NCBI GenBank assembly: GCA_964472855.1
Contig: CAYYMJ010000007.1
Location: forward strand, 8,870 to 72,869
Length of the DNA stretch: 64,000 nt
Direction of reading: 5' to 3'
From: Tranquillimonas sp964472855
GTDB lineage: Bacteria > Pseudomonadota > Alphaproteobacteria > Rhodobacterales > Rhodobacteraceae
Part shown: in pieces, positions 57,569-64,000 of the stretch
Layout of the letters: each line of letters starts with the position of its first letter
Numbering within the stretch: position 1 is the stretch's first letter
Position numbers and translations under genes: made by a program
Notes under the pieces: model-generated
What the model saw: the letters and a program-made list of their open reading frames with translations, nothing else
Database searches by the model: none
What the model was told of the DNA's origin: nothing

Positions 57569-58026
57569 TCAATCGGCAGCCTTCCGCTTGCCGGCCTTGG
57601 CGGGCGCCTCGGCCCGCCGCACCCGCGCCCGCAACGCGGCCAGCCCGCGAATCGCGCCGTTCATCGCCCGGCGCGGCGCGGCCAACCGATCCGTTCGAAC
57701 CGGGTGCATGCCCATGCAGGAATGCACCCCGTGGCCAAAGCCCATGTGCTTGCGCAGGGGCCGCGACAAATCAAGGCGGTCGGGATCGGCCAAGACAGCG
57801 CGATCGCGGTCGGCCAAGGCAAAGTTCGCCAGCACCCGCGCCCCGGCCGGCAGGGTCTGGCCGCCAATCCCGACATCCACAACCACATGGCGGAAAAGGC
57901 GCGGATCGCCGAGGCCAGCCGCACCGCTTGTTGCACCGCGTTTGCCACCAGCCAGCGACCGGCGCACAGCCGTCTCCTCTGGCCGGTACTGTCGGCAAAA
58001 CAAGAGTTGGCGACTGGCCCGCCCAA
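57569..58026 (-). pseudogene. Cytochrome P450 remnant (C-terminal part, frameshifted)
   Basis: The minus strand encodes the C-terminal third of a P450. The K-helix region reads NAVQQAVRLASAIRAF, with the ExxR Glu changed to Gln. After a frame change come RHVVVDVGIGGQTLPAGARV, the meander, and a perfect heme loop FGHGVHSCMG. One missing C at about 57891-57893 accounts for the frame change: restoring it gives AFSRHV. The N-terminal two thirds, including the I-helix, are absent. The end degenerates into an Ala/Arg-rich tail. It is unrelated at the motif level to the intact P450 at 22.5 kb (FGGGAHRCLG). Flanks 57293-57568 and 58027-58321 show no other gene. Confidence 0.75.
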
Positions 58027-58321
58027 AGCGGCGCGGCAGATGCGCGATCATATCAACCTGTCGCTGGACACCACGATTTCGGCGGCCGGTGAACACAGCC
58101 GGATTGCACAGGGTGGGCAGCGCGTCCGGCATGACCGGTCAGGACGTAGCAATTGTTCCGGTGTAGCCACCGCACCGGACCCGGCGCCCGCATCCCGCCA
58201 CAGCGCGTCCCCGGACCGCCGTTGACGACCTCCGAACGCAAACCGACCTCACGGGCCTCACGGGGCACGGCCCCTTGCCGGGATATCAAGGTGCGGGCCA
58301 GCGGCCAGCGGGCGCTGCCGC

Positions 58322-59227
58322 TCAGTAAAAGCGGTTCAGGTCCATCCCGGAATAAAGGCTGGCGACTTCGTTCTCGTAGCCATTGAACATCAGCGTCGGC
58401 TGGCGCCGCGCCAACAGCCCGCCGCCGATCCGCCGTTCCGAGGCCTGGCTCCAGCGGGGATGGTCCTTGGTGGGGTTCACGTTCGAATAGAACCCGTATT
58501 CGCGCCCGTTCGCCATGTTCCAGCTGGTCGGCGGCTGACTGTCGGTCAGGGTGATCCTGACCACCGACTTGATCGACTTGAAGCCGTATTTCCACGGCAC
58601 CACCAGGCGCAGGGGCGCGCCATTCTGGTTGGGGATTGTGCGCCCGTAAATGCCGGTGGCCATGATGGTCAGCGGGTTCATCGCCTCGTCCAGACGCAGA
58701 CCTTCGCGATAGGGCCAGTCCAGAACCCGTGTCCGCACGCCCGGCATCTCGTCGGGGCGAACCGCGGTTTCAAAGGCGACGTAACGCGCGCCCGACTGCA
58801 CGCCGGCCATGTTCAGAAGGTCGGCCAGTTCGAAACCGTTCCAGGGCACGACCATGGCCCAGGCTTCGACACAGCGCAGCCGGTAGACACGCTCTTCCAC
58901 CCGCATCCGGGACATGATGTCGTCAAAGTCGTAATTGCCCGGACGGTCCACCATGCCGTCGATGGCAACCGTCCACGGCGCGGTGGTCAATTGGTGGGCA
59001 TTCTTGGCCGGATCGCCCTTGCGCGTGCCGAATTCGTAGTAGTTGTTGTAGGTGGTGATCTCTTCCCAGGTGCTCTTGGATTCGTTGCGCTCGGCCGCAA
59101 GGGCCGGTCCGGCGACGCTGCTCAGCCCCAGCGCCGCAGCGCCCGCCATCAACTGGCGGCGACTGAGAAAATCGGCTTCGGGGGTCACGTCAGACCATTT
59201 CAGGGGGCTTTTGTAACGTCCAGCCAT
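58322..59227 (-). CDS. msrP: Periplasmic methionine sulfoxide reductase, molybdopterin subunit
   Basis: Repairs oxidised methionines in envelope proteins. The 301-residue product has a Tat signal (SRRQLMAGAAALG, cleavage near ALA at 42-44), needed for export with the folded Mo cofactor. The Mo-ligating cysteine is Cys119 in RLRCVEAWAMVVPW, and WKYGFKSIK and the C-terminal GMDLNRFY are family blocks. The start at 59227 is chosen over 59245 because family proteins begin MAGRYKS-like. The usual partner msrQ (heme-binding membrane electron donor) is not adjacent; downstream lies the decayed P450 region. Confidence 0.94.
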   Translation of the reverse strand: MAGRYKSPLKWSDVTPEADFLSRRQLMAGAAALGLSSVAGPALAAERNESKSTWEEITTYNNYYEFGTRKGDPAKNAHQLTTAPWTVAIDGMVDRPGNYDFDDIMSRMRVEERVYRLRCVEAWAMVVPWNGFELADLLNMAGVQSGARYVAFETAVRPDEMPGVRTRVLDWPYREGLRLDEAMNPLTIMATGIYGRTIPNQNGAPLRLVVPWKYGFKSIKSVVRITLTDSQPPTSWNMANGREYGFYSNVNPTKDHPRWSQASERRIGGGLLARRQPTLMFNGYENEVASLYSGMDLNRFY

Positions 59228-59403
59228 CGGGCGTGCTCCTGTCACTTTCGTTCACGTGTCGCGGCAGACATGTAACGGTCAGAGGCCGCGCCGCCAAACC
59301 ACGGCTCATAACAATCGCGTTCGCAAGCTGTAACAGTCGCGCCCTGTCCCGAACCGCGGGCGCGGAACGGCGCGGCCCCGCCAAGGGCCGCGCCGACCGG
59401 TTT

Positions 59404-62019
59404 TCAGTGCACGACCGCGCCCTGTGGCAGCTGCCGGTTCGAGGCCGACACCCGGCCACCCACGATCAGCCCGTCAGGCCCAACCGAAACCGGCACCGTG
59501 GCCCCGTCGGCGATGTCACCGGCCAGGATCATCTCGGCCAGCCGGTCCTGCAGCGCCCGCTGGATCACCCGCTTCAGCGGGCGGGCCCCGAACACCGGGT
59601 CATAGCCCTCGTCGGCCAGCCATTGCCGCGCGTCGTCATCCAGCGCCAGCGCGATGTTGCGCGCCGCCAGCCGCCTGTCCAACAGGCCCAACTGGATGGT
59701 CACGATCCCGTCCATATCGGCCCGGGCCAGTCGGTCGAAAATGATGGTCTCGTCCAGCCGGTTCAGGAACTCGGGCCGGAAATGCGCCCGAACCGCGTCC
59801 ATCACGTCGCGCCGCGCGGTCGCGCTGTCGGCATCTTCGGGCAACTGGCTCAGCGCCTGCGACCCAAGGTTCGAGGTCAGAACGATCAGCGTCTGCTTGA
59901 AGTCCACCGTCCGCCCCTGACCGTCGGTCAGCACGCCGTCATCCAGAACCTGCAACAGCACGTTGAACACATCCGGGTGCGCCTTTTCGACCTCGTCGAA
60001 CAGCACCACCTGATAGGGCCGGCGGCGCACGGCCTCGGTCAGCACCCCGCCTTCGTCGTATCCGACATAGCCCGGCGGCGCGCCGATCAGGCGGGCAACG
60101 GCATGCTTTTCCATGAACTCAGACATGTCGATACGCACCATGGCGCTGTCGTCATCGAACAGGAACTCGGCCACCGCCTTTGTCAGCTCGGTCTTGCCGA
60201 CGCCGGTGGGCCCAAGGAACAGGAACGACCCCAAGGGCCGGTTTTCGTCGTTCAGCCCGGCCCGCGCCCGGCGCACGGCATTGGCCACGGCGCGCACGGC
60301 GGCATCCTGCCCGATCACCCGGGCATGCAGCGCGTCTTCCATGCGCAGCAGCTTTTCGCGCTCGCCCTCCAGCATCTTCGAGGTCGGTATGCCGGTCCAG
60401 CGTTCGACAACGGCGGCAATCTGTTCGGGGCGCACCGCCTCTTCCACCATCATGTCGGCCTCGCCCGCCTCGGCCTCGGCCAGTTGGCGTTCAAGGTCGG
60501 GGATGACGCCATAGCTCAGCTCGCCCGCTCTGGCGAGGTTGCCCTCGCGCTTGGCGATGTCCAGATCGGCCCGCGCCCGGTCAAGCTGTTCCTTCAGCCC
60601 GCGGGCGGCGTCCAGCTTGTCACGCTCGGCCTGCCACTGCGCGGTCAGCCCGGCCGATTTCTGCTGCAGGTCCGACAGTTCGCGCTCCAGCTTTTCCAGC
60701 CGGTCCTTCGAGGCGGCGTCGTCCTCTTTGCGCAGCGCTTCGGCCTCGATCTGCTTTTGCAGGATGTCGCGGTCCAGCGCGTCCAGTTCCTCGGGCTTGC
60801 TGTCAACCTCCATGCGCAGACGGCTGGCCGCCTCGTCGACAAGGTCGATGGCCTTGTCGGGCAGAAAGCGGTCGGTGATATAGCGATGGCTCAGCGTCGA
60901 GGCCGCAACCAGCGCGCTGTCGGAAATACGCACGCCGTGGTGCAGTTCGTATTTCTCCTTGATCCCACGCAGGATCGACACGGTGTCTTCCACCGTCGGC
61001 TCGGCGACCAACAGCGGCTGGAACCGCCGGGCCAGCGCCGCGTCCTTTTCAACGTATTTGCGGTATTCATCCAGCGTCGTGGCCCCGACGCAGTGCAATT
61101 CACCACGGGCCAGCGCCGGCTTGAGCAGGTTCGAGGCATCCATCGCGCCGTCGGTCTTGCCCGCGCCGACCAGCGTGTGCATTTCGTCGATGAACAAGAT
61201 CACTTCGCCCGCGGCGCCGGTCACCTCGGACAGCACCGCCTTCAGACGTTCTTCGAACTCGCCGCGATATTTCGCACCGGCGATCAGCGCGCCCATGTCC
61301 AGCGCCAGAAGCTTCTTGTCGCGCAAGGATTCCGGCACGTCGCCGTCAACGATCCGCAGAGCCAGCCCCTCGGCGATGGCGGTCTTGCCGACGCCGGGTT
61401 CGCCGATCAGCACCGGGTTGTTCTTGGTCCGGCGCGACAGCACCTGCATCGTGCGGCGGATCTCGTCGTCACGTCCGATGATCGGGTCGATCTTGCCCGC
61501 CGCCGCGCGCTCGGTCAGGTCCAGCGCGTATTTCTTCAGCGCGTCATAACCTTGCTCGGCGCTGGCGGTGTCGGCGGTGCGGCCCTTGCGGATGTCGTTG
61601 ATCGCGGCGTTCAGGGCCTGGGCGTTGACCGCCCCGGCTTCAAGCGCTTCGCGCGCCTTCGACTTGACCATGGCCAGCGCCGTCAGGATGCGTTCGACCG
61701 GCACGAAACTGTCGCCGGCCTTGGTGGCCAGCTTTTCCGCCTGGTCCAGCACCTTGCCGGTCTGACTGTCGAGGTAAACCTGCCCCGCATCGCCCGATAC
61801 CTGCGCCACGCGGGCCAGCGCCGCGTCATTGGCTTCGGCCACTCGCTGGGGTGCGCCACCGCTGCGGCGGATCAGGTTGGCCGCCAGCCCCTGATCGTCA
61901 TCCAGCAGCGCCTTCAACAGATGTTCGGGCCCAAGCCGCTGATGGCTTTCCCGCATGGCAATCGTCTGGGCCGCCTGAATGAAACCGCGCGACCGTTCGG
62001 TGAACTTTTCCAGGTTCAT
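59404..62019 (-). CDS. clpB: ATP-dependent disaggregase ClpB
   Basis: Hexameric AAA+ chaperone that rescues aggregated proteins with DnaK. The 871-residue protein has the N-domain (MNLEKFTERSRGFIQAAQ onward). AAA-1 has Walker A GEPGVGKTAIAEG and VILFIDEMHTL. The long middle coiled coil (about 400-530) marks ClpB rather than ClpA or ClpC. AAA-2 has GPTGVGKTELTK and VVLFDEVEKAHPDVF. AAGGAG precedes the ATG at 62019. It has a heat-shock-type promoter upstream and is divergent from a membrane methyltransferase-like gene. A 176-bp gap without genes separates its stop from msrP. Confidence 0.97.
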   Translation of the reverse strand: MNLEKFTERSRGFIQAAQTIAMRESHQRLGPEHLLKALLDDDQGLAANLIRRSGGAPQRVAEANDAALARVAQVSGDAGQVYLDSQTGKVLDQAEKLATKAGDSFVPVERILTALAMVKSKAREALEAGAVNAQALNAAINDIRKGRTADTASAEQGYDALKKYALDLTERAAAGKIDPIIGRDDEIRRTMQVLSRRTKNNPVLIGEPGVGKTAIAEGLALRIVDGDVPESLRDKKLLALDMGALIAGAKYRGEFEERLKAVLSEVTGAAGEVILFIDEMHTLVGAGKTDGAMDASNLLKPALARGELHCVGATTLDEYRKYVEKDAALARRFQPLLVAEPTVEDTVSILRGIKEKYELHHGVRISDSALVAASTLSHRYITDRFLPDKAIDLVDEAASRLRMEVDSKPEELDALDRDILQKQIEAEALRKEDDAASKDRLEKLERELSDLQQKSAGLTAQWQAERDKLDAARGLKEQLDRARADLDIAKREGNLARAGELSYGVIPDLERQLAEAEAGEADMMVEEAVRPEQIAAVVERWTGIPTSKMLEGEREKLLRMEDALHARVIGQDAAVRAVANAVRRARAGLNDENRPLGSFLFLGPTGVGKTELTKAVAEFLFDDDSAMVRIDMSEFMEKHAVARLIGAPPGYVGYDEGGVLTEAVRRRPYQVVLFDEVEKAHPDVFNVLLQVLDDGVLTDGQGRTVDFKQTLIVLTSNLGSQALSQLPEDADSATARRDVMDAVRAHFRPEFLNRLDETIIFDRLARADMDGIVTIQLGLLDRRLAARNIALALDDDARQWLADEGYDPVFGARPLKRVIQRALQDRLAEMILAGDIADGATVPVSVGPDGLIVGGRVSASNRQLPQGAVVH

Positions 62020-62095
62020 CACCTGCTCCTTTTCTTCCAAGCGCCCCATGTCCCGATGCCCGCCCGGCGGCACATCATTCAGGGCCTCGGGGTTG

Positions 62096-62124
62096 ATATG
62101 GGACCGGCGGCGCAACCCCGCAAG
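62096..62124 (-). promoter_or_regulatory. Sigma-32 (RpoH)-type promoter of clpB
   Basis: On the minus strand CTTGCGG (62118-62124) and CCCATAT (62096-62102) are separated by 15 bp, close to the heat-shock consensus CTTGAAA / CCCATnT. The -10 lies about 77 bp before the clpB start codon. Confidence 0.65.
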
Positions 62125-62184
62125 AGCGCCCGGTGGCGTGACGCCGGGGCTTGCGCCACGGCGCGCCACGTCCGACAATGGGCC

Positions 62185-62886
62185 ATGTCCAGCCTTGCCG
62201 ACATCCGCGCCCGGTCGCGCCTTTCCGACATTGTCGAAGGCCAGCCCCAGCATCTTGGCATCGCGCTGCTGATGACGCTGGGGGCGGTCGCGCTGCTGAC
62301 CCAGCCCGCCGACGCGCCCCGTCTGCTGGGCCTGACCGCCGTGGGTTGGGCGCAGCTTTCGATCGTGCTGGCGTTGCTGCATCAGGCGGTGGTGGCGCTG
62401 GTGTTCCGGCTGCAACTGCACCGGGGCCTGCTGAGCCGGCTGTTCGGCGACCGTGACATGGCCGTGTGGCGGGCCATCTTCATGCCGCTGCTGGTTCTGC
62501 GCCCGCTGACCCTGCTGATGACCGGCTGGGCCGACGTCGTGCCCCTGACCGGCTGGCGCTGGCCCGAGGTGGCGGCCGGCGTCGCGCTGGTGGCCGCCGC
62601 GGTCTGGGCCATGCATTCGGTGCTGGTGCATTTCACCATTCCGCGCGCGCTGGGCGGAGACCATTTCCGCGACGAGATCGCCGCCATGCCGCTGGTCGAC
62701 AAGGGCGCCTTCGCCGTCACCGCCAACGCCATGTATGGCGTCGCCTTCCTTGGCCTGTGGGGCATCGCGCTGCTGTTCGGGTCGTGGAACGCACTGGTGC
62801 TGGCGCTGTTCCAGCACGCCTATATCTGGGTGCACATGTACTGCACCGAGAAACCGGACATGGACTGGATCCACGGCAACCGCTGA
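62185..62886 (+). CDS. Integral membrane protein, PEMT/isoprenylcysteine methyltransferase-like
   Basis: A 233-residue protein with about five to six membrane helices. The C-terminal part (LFQHAYIWVHMYCTEKPDMDW) has the His and Glu pattern of the PEMT/ICMT membrane methyltransferase fold, where this end binds SAM. It might methylate a lipid head group or a prenylated or small-molecule acceptor. The N-terminal helices (LGIALLMTLGAVALL and following) have no assignment. The start at 62185 lies in the divergent gap with clpB. Function is inferred only from the C-terminal motif. Confidence 0.7.
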   Translation: MSSLADIRARSRLSDIVEGQPQHLGIALLMTLGAVALLTQPADAPRLLGLTAVGWAQLSIVLALLHQAVVALVFRLQLHRGLLSRLFGDRDMAVWRAIFMPLLVLRPLTLLMTGWADVVPLTGWRWPEVAAGVALVAAAVWAMHSVLVHFTIPRALGGDHFRDEIAAMPLVDKGAFAVTANAMYGVAFLGLWGIALLFGSWNALVLALFQHAYIWVHMYCTEKPDMDWIHGNR

Positions 62887-63075
62887 TCCTTGTGCCCGGC
62901 CCGCCCCCACCCTGATGGATCGACCGACACATTTGAATCCCGCCGCCGGGCGAAGACTTGGATCATGAACCATTCAAATGTTTTGATAAGTTGATGCATA
63001 GTGAAAATACTGGTGGCGCGAAACGTCAGATTCGATCCACCAGGAAGGCGCGAAACACCGCACCAGGAGAGCCCG

Positions 63076-63795
63076 ATGAAAGCCGATGACCGCCTGATCG
63101 TCGCCCTTGACGTGCCGAGCGCGCTGGCCGGGCTGGAACTGGCCGGGCGGCTGGGCGACGCGGTCGGCTTTTACAAGATCGGGCTGGGCATGCTGACCGG
63201 CGGCGGGCTGGCGCTGGCCAACGAGCTGAAGGACGAGCACGGCAAGCGCGTCTTTCTTGACATGAAGCTGTTCGACATCGGCGCCACGGTCGAGGCGGCG
63301 GTGCGCGGGCTGGCGCAGTTCAACCTCGATTTCCTCACCGTGCATGGTGACCCCCACGTGGTGCGCGCCGCGGTCGAAGGCGCCGCGGGCCACGACCTGA
63401 AAATCCTTGCGGTGACGGTCCTGACCTCGCTGGACCGGGCCGATCTGGATGCCGCGCAGATCCGCGCCGGCACGATCCCTGACCTTGTGGCCGAACGCGC
63501 GGGCCGCGCCTTTGACGCCGGGGCCGACGGGGTCATCGCCTCGCCGCAAGAGGCGGCGCTGATCCGGGCGCTGCCCGAGGCTCGGGGCCGGTTGATCGTC
63601 ACCCCCGGCGTGCGCCCGGCCGGCGCCGATCCGGGCGACCAGAAGCGGGTGATGACCCCGGCCGAGGCCATTGCCGCCGGCGCCGACCATGTCGTCGTTG
63701 GCCGCCCGGTGCACCGCGCGCAAGACCCCGCCGCAGCGGCGCGCGCGATCGTGGCCGAGATCAGCGCGCCGCACGCGCGGGGCCGCGACGTCTGA
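63076..63795 (+). CDS. pyrF: Orotidine 5'-phosphate decarboxylase
   Basis: Makes UMP from OMP, the last step of de novo pyrimidine synthesis. A 239-residue TIM-barrel enzyme. LIVALDVPS carries the first Asp, and the catalytic Lys/Asp array VFLDMKLFDIGATVE (D-x-K-x-x-D) is intact. The phosphate-binding end includes VTPGVRPAGADPGDQKRV and VVGRPVHRAQDP. AGGAGA lies 5 bp before the ATG at 63076. It appears monocistronic; the 189-bp gap before it shows no gene. Confidence 0.97.
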   Translation: MKADDRLIVALDVPSALAGLELAGRLGDAVGFYKIGLGMLTGGGLALANELKDEHGKRVFLDMKLFDIGATVEAAVRGLAQFNLDFLTVHGDPHVVRAAVEGAAGHDLKILAVTVLTSLDRADLDAAQIRAGTIPDLVAERAGRAFDAGADGVIASPQEAALIRALPEARGRLIVTPGVRPAGADPGDQKRVMTPAEAIAAGADHVVVGRPVHRAQDPAAAARAIVAEISAPHARGRDV

Positions 63796-64000
63796 CCAAA
63801 GGGGGCTGGCAAGGCCAGCGGGTCTTGCGGCCCGCGTTGGCCGGATGACCATCCGCAATCGCGTGGTGGCGCCGCGCGCCGGTGCTCCGGAGGCTCGGCA
63901 GCAACGGCAACAGGTCCGCCCAGACCGCCCGAGAATTTCAGGCGGCGGCAGCGCCACCCCGCCCCGGCCGCGCTTGGCCTGGCGCAAATGGCGAACCCCA
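63796..64000. other. Right edge, no gene identified
   Basis: A small hairpin (GCTGGC-AAG-GCCAGC near 63806-63820) follows pyrF and may act as its terminator. A start codon near 63845 opens a frame beginning MTIRNRVVAP to the window edge, slightly like the N-terminus of Old Yellow Enzyme proteins, but it is too short to call. Confidence 0.3.

Noticed and set aside
59233..62886. A 1217-codon open frame on the plus strand opposite clpB
   Set aside because: It is a shadow of clpB with no domain-like sequence; only its last part (from 62185) coincides with a real gene.
63845..64000. A possible Old Yellow Enzyme start (MTIRNRVVAP) at the right edge
   Set aside because: Only a few residues resemble the family, there is no upstream family sequence in frame, and what follows is low-complexity.

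Overview
The window is GC-rich DNA from an alphaproteobacterium, most likely Rhodobacteraceae/Roseobacteraceae. This rests on family knowledge and gene order: divergent hemC/hemE with hemF nearby, a yejABEF peptide importer, a membrane-anchored cytochrome c next to pheA, SRP RNA near dnaX, ybaB-recR, and a DUF1013 protein (an alphaproteobacterial family). A dispersed intergenic repeat of the kind seen in this family is also present. No plasmid, prophage, IS element or CRISPR array was seen.

Layout. 0-5 kb: heme genes (hemC partial, hemE, hemF), an SDR lacking its catalytic lysine, an RsmC-like methyltransferase and clpS. 5-18 kb: HAD hydrolase, D-Ala-D-Ala carboxypeptidase with SPOR domain, yejABEF, cytochrome c, pheA, SRPBCC protein, nudC and a CpdB/UshA-type nucleotidase. 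18-25 kb: SRP RNA, DUF1330 and ankyrin genes, dnaX, an inserted cytochrome P450, ybaB, recR. 25-28 kb: DUF1013, RNase T2, DMT exporter, tRNA-Pro(CGG). 28-38 kb: an acyl-CoA ligase, then a divergent eight-gene operon with a Rieske dioxygenase, CoA ligase, thiolase-like protein, DUF35-SDR fusion, cyclase and SDR. 38-39.4 kb: a Sel1-repeat protein crossed by an assembly gap. 39.6-53 kb: an N-acetylglucosamine/chitooligosaccharide system. Nine minus-strand genes encode ABC import, two SIS proteins, an oxidoreductase, a ROK kinase and NagA. They face a GntR regulator, a GH20 hexosaminidase and an MFS transporter. 53-59 kb: amidase, VOC-cupin protein, EF-hand protein with a second gap, remnants of a TetR regulator and a P450, then msrP. 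59-64 kb: clpB behind a sigma-32-like promoter, a PEMT/ICMT-like membrane protein and pyrF.

The most interesting part is the 29.77-38.10 kb operon. Seven of its eight genes are joined by 4-bp ATGA overlaps, so they are almost certainly co-expressed. It pairs ring hydroxylation with CoA activation, but it has no recognisable ring-cleavage dioxygenase. Its thiolase-like protein lacks the nucleophilic Cys and the GHP histidine. The next gene fuses a DUF35 zinc-ribbon/OB module to an SDR-like domain lacking the catalytic Tyr and Lys. This resembles the Ltp2-DUF35 retro-aldolase arrangement of steroid catabolism, in a new domain arrangement and genomic setting.

Both runs of 100 N fall inside tandem-repeat genes. 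The first is flanked by an identical 55-base sequence, so it is probably an unmerged contig overlap rather than missing DNA.
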